Shown here in pieces: positions 1 through 11,746 of a stretch of DNA of 64,000 nucleotides. The stretch's first letter is position 1. Every line of letters starts with the position of its first letter. The DNA is from Corydoras sp. C115 (taxonomy: Eukaryota > Chordata > Actinopteri > Siluriformes > Callichthyidae), in NCBI GenBank assembly GCA_019802505.1, contig JAFMOC010000104.1, forward strand, positions 248,001 through 312,000, in the 5' to 3' direction. The position numbers and the translations under genes were made by a program. The notes beneath the pieces are model-generated. The model did no database searches. It was given only the letters and a program-made list of their open reading frames with translations, and was not told the DNA's origin.

Positions 1-750
1 GATCAGAATGACAACGCTCCTCAGGTTCTCTACCCAGTACAAACTGGTGGTTCTCCAGTAGCTGAGATTGTACCTCGTTCAGTAGATGTCGGTTATCTCG
101 TCAGTAAAGTGGTGGCTGTTGATGTGGACTCTGGACAGAATGCCTGGCTCTCCTACAAACTGCACAAAGCCACAGAGAGGGCGCTGTTTGAAGTGGGACC
201 ACAGAATGGAGAGATACGGACTGTGCGTCAGGTCACTGATAAAGATGCTGTGAAACAGAAACTGACTGTAGTTGTGGAGGATAACGGACAGCCGTCTCGC
301 TCGGCTGTAGTTAACATCAATGTAGCTGTAGCTGACAGTTTTCCTGAAGTGCTCTCAGAATTCACAGATTTTACTCAGAACAAAGAATATAATGATGATC
401 TGACCTTTTATTTAGTTTTAGCTCTGGCTGCTGTTTCTTTCCTCTTCATTACAACTGTAGTAGTTATAATCTCAGTAAAGATCTACAGGTGGAGACAATC
501 CCGCTTCTTCTATCAGTCCAATCTCCCTGTTATTCCGTACTATCCACCCGGTTACACAGATACAGGATTTACTGGAACTCTGCCTCACATTAATAAGTAT
601 GATTCATGTATGACCACCGACTCAAGAAAAAGTGACTGTAAATATTCTACTCTTGGAGGACAAAGTATTTTAGTGGTGGATCCAAGTTTTACAAAGACCA
701 TGCAGTTCAATGAGAAACATCTCCTGGATGATCCAGATTCTCCCGAAATG
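1..750 (+). CDS. pcdhg: Protocadherin gamma-type variable exon A, 3' part (cut by window start)
   Basis: The exon enters the window in frame at base 1 and stays open to an ATG|gtaaga splice donor at 750/751 (phase 0). It starts at the EC5/EC6 linker DQNDNAP and continues through EC6 (GGSPVAEIVPRS, then VDVDSGQNAWLSYKLHKA). A helix follows (about residues 135-160, YLVLALAAVSFLFITTVVV), then a cytoplasmic stretch ending LLDDPDSPEM. The protein would be a homophilic neuronal cell-surface cadherin whose tail is completed by the constant exons. It is almost base-identical to the 3' ends of exons B-E. One visible difference is PRSVD where the others read PRSAD. The 5' part lies outside the window, so its integrity is unknown. 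Confidence 0.93.
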
Positions 751-2256
751 GTAAGATACAGCCAAAATATTATTTATTACTTAATAGATTACAATTTTTA
801 TTAAGAAAAGAAAGGCACAACTGAGCTAACAGTGTTTTTAAGTTCTGCCATCAGCCTTAAAATTAAAGTTCTGTATTATTTATTCATTGTTGGACTGTAT
901 AGTATTTATTTTTATTTACATGAACCATCTACAGCTTTAATGAAAATTTCATGTCTTTATCTAAAAATTTAATATTTTAAAAACAGTAAAAATAAATGTG
1001 TAGAACTATTTATATAAGCTAGCAGCAGTTTTCAAAGACAACTGATCCATTTATTTTAATCCAAATCAGAAATTATTAACAGCACTGATAAAAATACTGG
1101 ATGCATTGTTGTGAATGTATTTTGAATGAATTAATTAGAGCAGGATTTGTCTACATAATCCAAGTGGTTTAATGTTAATTTATATGTCTTTGTAAGAAAG
1201 AGCATCAGTGTAAATTATTTACAAAACTGTACTGAGGTAAAAGAAATAGAATTTGTAAATAAAAAATATATATGCTGCATTAAGATTACTAACAGAGGTG
1301 ACAAGCATTTCTAATAAAAGCAAGGTTTAAAGAAAATTTTGATAGTCTAGTCTAGAGGTGAGTTGCATATTGTTGGTGCTGATGGAAAAATATTGTGTGA
1401 TCCCTCTGATGCTTTAAAAACTGCAGATCCAAAAAAAAAAAAAAACACCGTGCAGAAGTGAAAAAAAGCGTGGAACAATGTCATTTCTAACATGTTTTTG
1501 GTAGCAGCTTGTTATAAATTGTATATGAGATGTGTGATGTAGGCATTCAAAATAAGTCTTTCTTTAGCAGTTATTTAATGCCGAATCACGTTCTTGATTT
1601 CACATTAGCTTTTTTTTTTAAACAAAAGGAACAAATACATATAATAATAATAGGACAAATAATCTTAAACAACAATTGACATTTACATTAAATTAACTAC
1701 ATAATAATTACATAATAACTACATAATTCGTTTATTTTAATTAACTACAGGACATTAATTACAGCCACATCCTATTTTTTACTACAGAAATGCAGACTGT
1801 GTAAGGACCAGTGTATTGTGTTAATGTCTAGAAAAGCATTATTGTGGAAAAAAAATATTAGTATAGCTAATTATAATCTTTTACTTTAATATGGCAAATT
1901 CTTTAAATTGCAATTAATTTCATGCAGAGTTAGAACATTCAGCACCATTTGACATGAACAGCGCAATTCATTTTAATGGGTAGTTATTTTATTTTATTTT
2001 AATTACTAAATGTCTTAAATCAACTTATGCAGTTTGAATTAATTAAACCACAGCAAGCTTACAATGAAATATTTGTTGTTGATATACAATTATGTGTGTG
2101 TGACTGTGCCACGTGATAGTTTGGAAAGTGGTTTACATCGTTTTTACAGCTTCAAAATAATCGTTGAAATCCTCTTATTAGTTTCTAATTAGTTTCGCTC
2201 ATTTCAATTCTTACAAAATTGCAAGAAAAAGGTTGAGTTAAACACTGTTGTAATTC
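751..2256 (+). other. AT-rich spacer between exons A and B
   Basis: This stretch holds no gene. It is AT-rich, with a short A run near 1,430. It contains a split RE1-like site (listed separately) and a CACGTG E-box near 2,111. Unlike the spacers between C, D, E and F, most of it does not resemble the other group-1 spacers. Confidence 0.7.
1938..1965 (+). promoter_or_regulatory. Split RE1/NRSE-like site upstream of exon B
   Basis: A perfect left half TTCAGCACC (1938-1946), a 9-nt gap, then GAACAGCGCA, which is close to the right half GGACAGCGCC. The same two halves with the same 9-nt gap recur before exons C, D, E and F. REST is known to bind expanded-gap RE1 sites; binding here is inferred. 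Confidence 0.5.
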
Positions 2257-2290
2257 CAAGTTTTGACTCAAAGGGTCGCTATTTGTTAAC
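2257..2290 (+). promoter_or_regulatory. Promoter conserved sequence element (CGCT box) of exon B
   Basis: TTTTGACTCAAAGGGTCGCT lies about 205 bp upstream of the exon B ATG, with CGCT at 2277-2280. It matches the element upstream of C, E and F. Vertebrate clustered protocadherin promoters carry a conserved element with a CGCT core that overlaps CTCF binding; equivalence here is inferred from position and core. Confidence 0.7.
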
Positions 2291-2483
2291 GAAGCCTCGT
2301 GTGTGAGAATCTTTGTCTGATCCCCACCTACTGAAGCGCATAAAGACTGGAGAAACGCTTTGCTAACAGATAGAGATTTCGATTACACGGTGATGATCTC
2401 TCGTTTCAACATCTTTTATTCGAATTGTTTATTTAAATATATTTTCGTTTGTGCTGCGGATATTAAACGGAAACTGTGAGAAA

Positions 2484-4863
2484 ATGGCAGATGCAGTGAT
2501 GTGGGACACGGTACTGTTTTTCATCCTTCTTCCTTCGTGCTTCGTGCTCGGACAGATCAGCTATTCCATTCCGGAGGAAATGCCGAAAGGTTCGATCGTC
2601 GGAAATATTGCTCGTGACTTGGGTTTGGATTTAAAACGACTTAAAACTGGAAAGGCGCAGCTGTTTTCCGGTGATAGCATGGAATATATTGAACTAAACA
2701 AAGACAGAGGAATGATTGTGATCAAGGAAAAAATAGATCGGGAGTCTTTGTGTGCGAAATCGACCCCTTGTGCTTTACATCTACAGATTATACTCGAAAA
2801 TCCAATGGAACTGTACACTGTTACTGTCGAAATAACGGATATAAACGATAATGCTCCAGTTTTTCCGACTGCAGAAATTAGGTTTGAAATTAACGAGGCT
2901 GTTTCGACTGGGGCCATATTCACACTTGAACAAGCTGTTGACGCAGACGTAGGTAACAATGACATACAGAGCTATTCGCTAAAACCAACAGATCATTTTG
3001 TATTAGAAAAAACAAATCAGGGAAACAAAGGCGTTCAAATGGTTTTACAAAAACCTCTGGACAGAGAAACACAGACCGATTTACTTTGATATTAACAGCA
3101 GCGGATGGAGGGGAACCAAAGCTTTCAGGGTCTGTAAAAATTCATGTTACTGTTAAAGATGCGAATGATAATGCTCCAGTATTTAGTGAAAAAGTAAAAA
3201 AGGCGACAATAACAGAAAATGCAGCCAGCGGATCTAAGATAACTATCGTCAGTGCTTCTGATGCAGATGAAGGTTCAAATGGTCGGATTACGTACTACAT
3301 GTCAAATACTTTAGAACGTCTGTCTGATTTATTCAGTATCAATCAAGATTCTGGGAAGTTACTTTAATTGGTCAAGTTGATTTTGAAAAAACTCAGTCTT
3401 TTGAACTTGAAATTAAAGGAAAAGACCAAGGTGGACTTTCAGACTCATGTAAAGTAATTATTGATGTGCTGGATGTAAATGACAATAAACCAGCCATCAC
3501 AATCCTTTCAAAATCCAGTTCTATATCAGAAAACTCTCCCTCTACTGTTATAGCTATGTTTAAGGTTACTGACGCAGATGCTGCTAAAAACGGTAAAGTA
3601 AATTGCGTCATTGGTGATAACAGTCCGTTTACTGTTACATCTCAATCAAAAAATGTATTCAGCTTGATTACGGAACATGAGCTGGACAGGGAGAAGGAAT
3701 CGGAATATAACATCACAATGATTTGCTCTGATGAAGGAGTTCCATCACTATCCAGCAGCACTGCTTTCCAAATTCAAATATCAGATGTAAATGATAATTC
3801 TCCTGTTTTTGAGAAAAATACTTTAGAAGCCTCTGTGATTGAGAACAATACACCAGGTGTCTCCATATTTATGGTAAAAGCCAGTGATGCTGACAGGAAC
3901 CAGAATGCCCGCATTACTTATGTTTTAGTGGACAGCAGTGTAAATGGAGTTCCTGTATCATCATATGTATCAGTCACTCCTGATAGTGGAGTCATTAATG
4001 CTGTACGATCTTTCGACTACGAGCAGTTAAAAGAATTTCAGTTCTGCATTAAAGCTCAGGATGGAGGTTCCCCTCCACTCAGTACTAATGTCACAGTTAA
4101 GATTCTAATTCAGGATCAGAATGACAACGCTCCTCAGGTTCTCTACCCAGTACAAACTGGAGGTTCTCCTGTAGCTGAGATTGTACCTCGTTCAGCAGAT
4201 GTCGGTTATCTCGTCAGTAAAGTGGTGGCTGTTGATGTGGACTCTGGACAGAATGCCTGGCTCTCCTACAAACTGCACAAAGTCACAGAGAGGGCGCTGT
4301 TTGAAGTGGGACCACAGAATGGAGAGATACGGACTGTGCGTCAGGTCACTGATAAAGATGCTGTGAAACAGAAACTGACTGTAGTTGTGGAGGATAACGG
4401 ACAGCCGTCTCGCTCGGCTGTAGTTAACATCAATGTAGCTGTAGCTGACAGTTTCCCTGAAGTGCTCTCAGAATTCACAGATTTTACTCAGAACAAAGAA
4501 TATAATGATGATCTGACCTTTTATTTAGTTTTAGCTCTGGCTGCTGTTTCTTTCCTCTTCATTACAACTGTAGTAGTTATAATCTCAGTAAAGATCTACA
4601 GGTGGAGACAATCCCGCTTCTTCTATCAGTCCAATCTCCCCGTTATTCCGTACTATCCACCCGGTTACACAGATACAGGATTTACTGGAACTCTGCCTCA
4701 CATTAATAAGTATGATTCATGTATGACCACCGACTCAAGAAAAAGTGACTGTAAATATTCTACTCTTGGAGGACAAAGTATTTTAGTGGTGGATCCAAGT
4801 TTTACAAAGACAATGCAGTTCAATGAGAAACATCTCCTGGATGATCCAGATTCTCCAGAAATG
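2484..4863 (+). pseudogene. pcdhg: Protocadherin gamma-type variable exon B, two 1-nt frameshifts
   Basis: The ATG at 2484 aligns with the exon C start. An in-frame GTG at 2451 extends the reading frame but is not the likely start. A signal peptide (about 1-25) is followed by EC1 with LCAKSTPC and linker DINDNAP. The frame then breaks by one missing base near 3,074 (after RETQ) and again near 3,360 (after SGK). From 3,361 it is open to the ATG|gtaaga donor at 4863/4864. Two missing bases account for a length of 2,380 instead of a multiple of three. EC1-EC4 differ clearly from C-F, but EC6, the helix and the cytoplasm are nearly identical to A and C-E. Both lesions lie in short homopolymers, so assembly error is possible. 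If they are real, this is a recently broken exon. Confidence 0.8.
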
Positions 4864-5620
4864 GTAAGAATATTTAACCAAATCATTCCATTGTGTCAAA
4901 TTGACTGAAAAATAAAAAACACTTAGGTTATTTTCACATATTATCTGATAAAATATTAGCACTATGATTTTTGTGGACTGATAACAGTTTTGGCATGACA
5001 ACTTTAATTATTGTGCACATCTAAATTAATCAAATTTATTAGACTTTTCTTAGATTTTTGCAGCATTTCCATTCCTGTATGTATTCCATACGTACAAAAT
5101 AATATTTTTATAGGTATTTTATTAGTTTATTTTACAGTGATATTTAAACTTAGTCGTAACTTAACTTTCCATCTCTGGTCAGCACCAAAGGTCACGGACA
5201 GCTTCAGGCATTTGCACTTTAGCAAATCACGGAATTTAACACGTTATAATTAGTTATTGTTGTACAAATTAGTAAATCAAGTGTTAAAGAATTCCTTATT
5301 GTTTAAATTATATACATTTTATTTTTTCACAAAAATATTCCTATATGAAAATCTTTTTTTAGTTAATGATTATTGCAGTAATCGTTGTTCAGTTCTTAAT
5401 GGCCAGTCTCTTGAACAATTGTTTAAATATATATATTGAATGGCATATATTTTGATTGTGTATTCATCCTTTGATGTGAAAATTATGGTTTAAGCAAGAT
5501 AATATACCAACTGACAAAATTGATGTCATTATAACGTGCCTGAATTAAATTTAGCGGTAGTATTTGATCTGTAGTTATTAATAAGTATATGTCTCTTCTG
5601 ATACCACCGATGTGTAATTC
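4864..5620 (+). other. Spacer between exons B and C
   Basis: No gene is seen. The sequence is AT-rich and recognisably homologous to the C-D, D-E and E-F spacers: the same post-donor sequence, the RE1-like site, a shared GTACAAATTAGTAAATC segment and a shared stretch before the promoter. It is part of the tandem duplication unit of about 3.45 kb. Confidence 0.75.
5178..5205 (+). promoter_or_regulatory. Split RE1/NRSE-like site upstream of exon C
   Basis: GTCAGCACC, 9-nt gap (AAAGGTCAC), GGACAGCTTC. It is one mismatch from the left half and two from the right half of the REST consensus. It lies about 700 bp upstream of the exon C ATG. Confidence 0.5.
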
Positions 5621-5655
5621 TCAGTTTTGACTCAGAGGGTCGCTGTTTATCAACT
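5621..5655 (+). promoter_or_regulatory. Promoter CGCT element of exon C
   Basis: TTTTGACTCAGAGGGTCGCT, with CGCT at 5641-5644, lies 240 bp upstream of the ATG. The roughly 240 bp from here to the ATG are nearly identical upstream of C, D, E and F. Confidence 0.75.
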
Positions 5656-5883
5656 TTGCCTGGTTTTCTTCATCTGCGTACGATAACCACCCACAAAAGG
5701 CTGTACATGCGAAAGACAGAAACGGTGTTTTGTCGCAAAGGCTCACTCGCAATTTCTCCGGCAAATGTGATCGTTGCTGCTGAACATTCGCAAAGACCTG
5801 AATGCTGAACTCTGACATGTTTAAGGAATTTATTTCGGGATAACAGTTGTATTTGTCTGACGGTCGTCGGAAGCTTTTAGAAA

Positions 5884-8274
5884 ATGGCAGACTCAGTGAT
5901 GTGGCAGACGGCATTGTTTCTCTTCATCCTTTATTCGCACTCTGCGCTCGGACAGGTCAGCTATACCATTCCGGAGGAAATGCCGAAAGGATCGATTGTT
6001 GGAAATATTGCTCAGGATTTGGGTTTGGATTTAAAACGACTGAAATCTGGAAAAGCTCGCATCTATACGGTGGGAAGTACGGAATATATAGAACTGAACA
6101 AAGACAGAGGTATGCTTCTAATTAAAGACAAAATAGACCGAGAGGATCTTTGTGCAAAGAAAACACCGTGTGCTCTGCATCTTCAAATGATTCTTGAGAA
6201 TCCGATGGAGTTGTACAAAATTACTGTAGAAATTACGGACATAAATGATAATGCTCCGTTTTTCAAGAGAGAGGAAATAAATTTTGAAATAAGTGAATCG
6301 GCTTTAACGGGAGCACGGTTTGGATTAGAGAGAGCCATGGATGATGACGTCGGTATTAACGGTGTTCAGAGTTATTCATTTAAACCAACAGATAATTTCG
6401 CTTTAGAATCACAGAATAATGCAGATGGACGTAACAGCGTTAAGATGATTTTACAAAAACCCCTCGATCGAGAAAAGCAGGAACGATTTACTTTGTTATT
6501 AACGGCGGTGGATGGAGGTGAACCGGTGCTGTCTGGTTCAATGCAGATTTACGTTACTGTTCTAGATGTTAATGATAACGCTCCTGTTTTTACGCAAAAC
6601 ATTTATAAAGCAAGTATAGTAGAAAACTCGTTAAAAGGCTCTATAATAATAACTGTTAGTGCAAATGATGAAGATGAAGGACAAAATGGTCAAACATCAT
6701 ATTACATAACAAATAAAAACTATAACGAAAATGATTTGTTTATCATAAATGAAAGCAACGGTGAAATATCCATAAATGGAAAAATTGATTATGAAATAAC
6801 TAGACAATATCAATTAGAAGTGGAGGCCAGAGACCAAGGGGGACTCTCTGATTTATGTAAGATAATTATTGATGTTTTGGACACTAATGATAATAAACCA
6901 TCAATCACTATTCTTTCAATGTCCAGTTCTACATCAGAAGGTTCACCTGAGGGAACAATTGTTGCAATGTTGAATGTAAATGATCTGGACTCAGAGAAAA
7001 ATGGACAAATTCACTGCAGCATTAACGACAATGTACCATTTACACTCACTTCTCCATCTAACAATGTCTTTAGCCTCCACACAGAGCAGGAGTTAGATAG
7101 AGAGAGAGACACTGAGTACAACATCACTGTAACTTGTTCTGATGAAGGAGTTCCTTCACTCTCCAGCAGTGCATCTCTCCACTTACTCATATCAGATGTG
7201 AATGATAATGCACCTGTCTTTGAAAAACAAAGTTACGTGGCCTCTGTAGTTGAGAACAACACACCAGGTCTCTCTATATTCACAGTGAAAGCCAGTGATG
7301 CAGACTTTAACCAGAATGCTCGCATCTCCTATATTTTAGAGGACAGCTCAATAAATGGAGTTCCTGTATCATCATATGTATCAGTCACTCCTGATAGTGG
7401 AGTCATTAATGCTGTACGATCTTTCGACTACGAGCAGTTAAAGAACTTTCAGTTCCATGTAAAAGCTCAGGATGGAGGTTCCCCTCCACTCAGTACTAAT
7501 GTAACAGTACAAATTATAATTCAGGATCAGAATGACAACGCTCCTCAGGTTCTCTACCCAGTACAAACTGGTGGTTCTCCTGTAGCTGAGATTGTACCTC
7601 GTTCAGCAGATGTCGGTTATCTCGTCAGTAAAGTGGTGGCTGTTGATGTGGACTCTGGACAGAATGCCTGGCTCTCCTACAAACTGCACAAAGCCACAGA
7701 GAGGGCGCTGTTTGAAGTGGGACCACAGAATGGAGAGATACGGACTGTGCGTCAGGTCACTGATAAAGATGCTGTGAAACAGAAACTGACTGTAGTTGTG
7801 GAGGATAACGGACAGCCGTCTCGCTCGGCTGTAGTTAACATCAATGTAGCTGTAGCTGACAGTTTCCCTGAAGTGCTCTCAGAATTCACAGATTTTACTC
7901 AGAACAAAGAATATAATGATGATCTGACCTTTTATTTAGTTTTAGCTCTGGCTGCTGTTTCTTTCCTCTTCATTACAACTGTAGTAGTTATAATCTCAGT
8001 AAAGATCTACAGGTGGAGACAATCCCGCTTCTTCTATCAGTCCAATCTCCCCGTTATTCCGTATTATCCACCTGGTTACACAGATACAGGATTTACTGGA
8101 ACTCTGCCTCACATTAATAAGTATGATTCATGTATGACCACCGACTCAAGAAAAAGTGACTGTAAATATTCTACTCTTGGAGGACAAAGTATTTTAGTGG
8201 TGGATCCAAGTTTTACAAAGACAATGCAGTTCAATGAGAAACATCTCCTGGATGATCCAGATTCTCCAGAAATG
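5884..8274 (+). CDS. pcdhg: Protocadherin gamma-type variable exon C (intact)
   Basis: Open for 797 codons to the phase-0 donor ATG|gtaaga at 8274/8275. The signal peptide is about 1-24 (cleavage near SALGQ-VSY). EC repeats end at DINDNAP (about 118), DVNDNAP (228), DTNDNKP (333), DVNDNAP (438) and DQNDNAP (548). EC1 carries the protocadherin LCAKKTPC loop. The helix is about 683-707 and the private cytoplasm 708-797 (TTDSRKSD, LLDDPDSPEM). The known role of the family is homophilic recognition through EC1-EC4, membrane delivery, and signalling by a shared tail. The tail is supplied by the constant exons at 53.9-58.7 kb. This is the only complete group-1 exon with no frameshift. Confidence 0.93.
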
Positions 8275-9090
8275 GTAAGAATATTTAACCAAATCATTCC
8301 ATTGTGTCTAACTGAATGAAATTTTCTGCAACTTAAAAAAACACTTAGGTTATTTTCACATATTATCTGATAAAAAATATTGCACTATGATTTTTGTGGA
8401 CTGATAACAGTTTTTGCATGACAATTTTAATTATTGTGCACATTTCTAAATTTTCATTTTAAATCCATGCAGCATTTCAATCCCTTTATGATTTTTATAC
8501 CTATAAATTCATAGATATTATATACAGTTTTGATTATAGGAATTTTTATTATTTTTTTAACATTGATTTTAACCTTAGGCGTAACTTAAACTTTTTCATC
8601 TCTGTTCAGCACCAAAGGTCAAGGACAGCGCCAGGCTCTTGTACTTCAGCAAATTAACAATAATGTTTTAATTTAGTAAATTTTCACAGTGTTGTTTGTT
8701 TGTTGTACAAATTAGTAAATCCAAGTGTTAAAAAAAGACACATTTCTTTTTTAAATTGAAATTACATTTTTTTTTTTTTTCACACAAAAATTTATATCAT
8801 ACAAGTCTAAAAATTTTTTTTTGTTTGATATTTAATTAATTGCATGTAATCCATTGTTCAGTTCTTAATGGTCAGTCTGTTGAAAAATTGTTTGAATATA
8901 TATATTGAGTAATTGCATATATTTTAATTGTTTATTCTTCCTATGATGTGAAAATTATGGTTTAAGCCAGTTAATATACCAATTGACACAAATGCTGTCA
9001 TTATAACGTGCCTGAATTAAATTTAGCGGTTGTATTTGATCTGTAGTTATTAATTAGTATCTGTCTCTTTGATGCCACTGATGTGTAATT
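8275..9090 (+). other. Spacer between exons C and D
   Basis: No gene is seen. It is homologous to the B-C spacer along most of its length, AT-rich, and has a T run near 8,767. It contains the best RE1-like site of the set. Confidence 0.75.
8605..8632 (+). promoter_or_regulatory. Split RE1/NRSE-like site upstream of exon D (both halves perfect)
   Basis: TTCAGCACC (8605-8613), 9-nt gap, GGACAGCGCC (8623-8632). Both half-sites match the REST consensus exactly. The half-sites are 7 bp further apart than in the canonical element, within the range known for non-canonical RE1 sites. Confidence 0.6.
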
Positions 9091-9091
9091 C

Positions 9092-9126
9092 TCAGTTTTG
9101 ACTCAGAGGGTCACTATTTATCAACT
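9092..9126 (+). promoter_or_regulatory. Promoter element of exon D with altered CGCT box
   Basis: TTTTGACTCAGAGGGTCACT: the CGCT core of the sister promoters reads CACT here (9112-9115). This is the change expected from CpG deamination. The flanking sequence is otherwise unchanged. Confidence 0.7.
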
Positions 9127-9355
9127 TTGCTCTGGTTTTCTTCATCTGAGTACGATAACCACCCACAAAAGGCTGTACATGCGAAAGACAGAAACGGCGT
9201 TTTGTCGCAAAGGCTCACTCGCAATTTCTCCGGCAAATGTGATCGTTGCTGCTGAACATTCGCAAAGACCTGAATGCTGAACTCTGACATGTTTAAGGAA
9301 TTTATTTCGGGATAACAGTTGTATTTGTCTGACGGTCGTCGGAAGCTTTTAGAAA

Positions 9356-11746
9356 ATGGCAGACTCAGTGATGTGGCAGACGGCATTGTTTCTCTTCATC
9401 CTTTATTCGCACTCTGCGCTCGGACAGGTCAGCTATACCATTCCGGAGGAAATGCCGAAAGGATCGATTGTTGGAAATATTGCTCAGGATTTGGGTTTGG
9501 ATTTAAAACGACTGAAATCTGGGAAAGCTCGCATCTATACGGTGGGAAGTACGGAATATCTAGAACTGAACAAAGACAGAGGTATGCTTCTGATTAAAGA
9601 CAAAATAGACCGAGAGGATCTTTGTGCAAAGAAAACACCGTGTGCTCTGCATCTTCAAATGATTCTTGAAAATCCGGTGGAGTTGTACAAAATTACTGTA
9701 GAAATCACAGATATAAATGATAATGCTCCGTTTTTCAAGAGAGAGGAAATAAATATTGAAATAAGTGAATCGGCTTTAACGGGAGCGCGTTTCATGTTAG
9801 AGAGAGCCATGGATGATGACGTCGGTATCAACGGTGTTCAGAGTTATTCACTTAAACCAACAGATAATTTCGTATTAGAATTACAGAATCATGCAGATGG
9901 AGGTAAAAATGTAAAGATGATTTTACAAAAACCCCTCGATAGAGAAAAGCAGGAACGATTTACTTTGTTATTAACGGCGGTGGATGGAGGTGAACCGGTG
10001 CTGTCTGGTACAATGCAGATTCACGTTACTGTTCTAGATGTTAATGATAACGCTCCTGTTTTTACTCAGAACATTTATAAAGCAAGTATAATAGAAAACT
10101 CGTTAAAGGGCTCTAAAATAATAACTGTAAGTGCAAATGATGCAGATGAAAAACAACACGCGAGCATAAGATATTACATAACTAATAGAGACAATAATGC
10201 AAATGATTTGTTTGTAATAAATGAAAAAAATGGTGAAATTACATTAAATGGACAAATTGACTATGAAAGTAGAAATCAATATCAATTAGATGTTGAGGCC
10301 AGAGACCAAGGAGGACTTTTTGATTCATGTAAGATAATAATTGATGTTCTGGACACAAATGATAACAAACCATCTATCACTATTCTTTCAATGTCCAGTT
10401 CTATATCAGAAGGTTCTCCTGCTGGAACAATTGTTGCAATGTTGAATGTAAATGATCTGGACTCAATGAAAATGGACAAATTCACTGCAACATTAACGAC
10501 AATGTACCATTTACTCTCACATCTCCATCTAACAATGTCTACAGCCTCCACACAGAGCAGGAGTTAGATAGAGAGAGAGACACTGAGTACAACATCACTG
10601 TAACTTGTTCTGATGAAGGAGTTCCTTCACTCTCCAGCAGTGCATCTCTCCACTTACTCATATCAGATGTGAATGATAATGCACCTGTCTTTGAAAAACA
10701 AAGTTACGTGGCCTCTGTAGTTGAGAACAACACACCAGGTCTCTCTATATTCACAGTGAAAGCCAGTGATGCAGACTTTAACCAGAATGCTCGCATCTCC
10801 TATATTTTAGAGGACAGCTCGATAAATGGAGTTCCTGTATCATCATATGTATCAGTCACTCCTGATAGTGGAGTCATTAATGCTGTACGATCTTTCGACT
10901 ACGAGCAGTTAAAGAACTTTCAGTTCCATGTAAAAGCTCAGATGGAGGTTCCCCTCCACTCAGTACTAATGTAACAGTACAAATTATAATTCAGGATCAG
11001 AATGACAACGCTCCTCAGGTTCTCTACCCAGTACAAACTGGTGGTTCTCCTGTAGCTGAGATTGTACCTCGTTCAGCAGATGTCGGTTATCTCGTCAGTA
11101 AAGTGGTGGCTGTTGATGTGGACTCTGGACAGAATGCCTGGCTCTCCTACAAACTGCACAAAGCCACAGAGAGGGCGCTGTTTGAAGTGGGACCACAGAA
11201 TGGAGAGATACGGACTGTGCGTCAGGTCACTGATAAAGATGCTGTGAAACAGAAACTGACTGTAGTTGTGGAGGATAACGGACAGCCGTCTCGCTCGGCT
11301 GTAGTTAACATCAATGTAGCTGTAGCTGACAGTTTCCCTGAAGTGCTCTCAGAATTCACACAGATTTTACTCAGAACAAAGAATATAATGATGATCTGAC
11401 CTTTTATTTAGTTTTAGCTCTGGCTGCTGTTTCTTTCCTCTTCATTACAACTGTAGTAGTTATAATCTCAGTAAAGATCTACAGGTGGAGACAATCCCGC
11501 TTCTTCTATCAGTCCAATCTCCCCGTTATTCCGTACTATCCACCCGGTTACACAGATACAGGATTTACTGGAACTCTGCCTCACATTAATAAGTATGATT
11601 CATGTATGACCACCGACTCAAGAAAAAGTGACTGTAAATATTCTACTCTTGGAGGACAAAGTATTTTAGTGGTGGATCCAAGTTTTACAAAGACAATGCA
11701 GTTCAATGAGAAACATCTCCTGGATGATCCAGATTCTCCAGAAATG
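9356..11746 (+). pseudogene. pcdhg: Protocadherin gamma-type variable exon D, three frameshifting indels
   Basis: The start, signal peptide and EC1 are nearly identical to C. The frame is open through EC1-EC3, then lost by -1 near 10,464 (EC4, after NDLDS), -1 near 10,940 (EC5, after HVKAQ) and +2 near 11,358 (before the helix). The sum is zero, so total length (2,391) equals that of exon C and the cytoplasmic frame is regained. The donor ATG|gtaaga is at 11746/11747. Between the lesions the reading stays cadherin-like and no nonsense substitution stands out, so decay is recent or the indels are assembly errors. The promoter core is also altered. EC3 differs most from C and E. Confidence 0.8.

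Noticed and set aside
7592..7777. Repeated 61-codon second frame (MYLVQQMSVISSVKW...) in each group-1 exon
   Set aside because: An overlapping frame in the conserved EC6 region, present only because the DNA is nearly identical between exons; no independent start or codon evidence.
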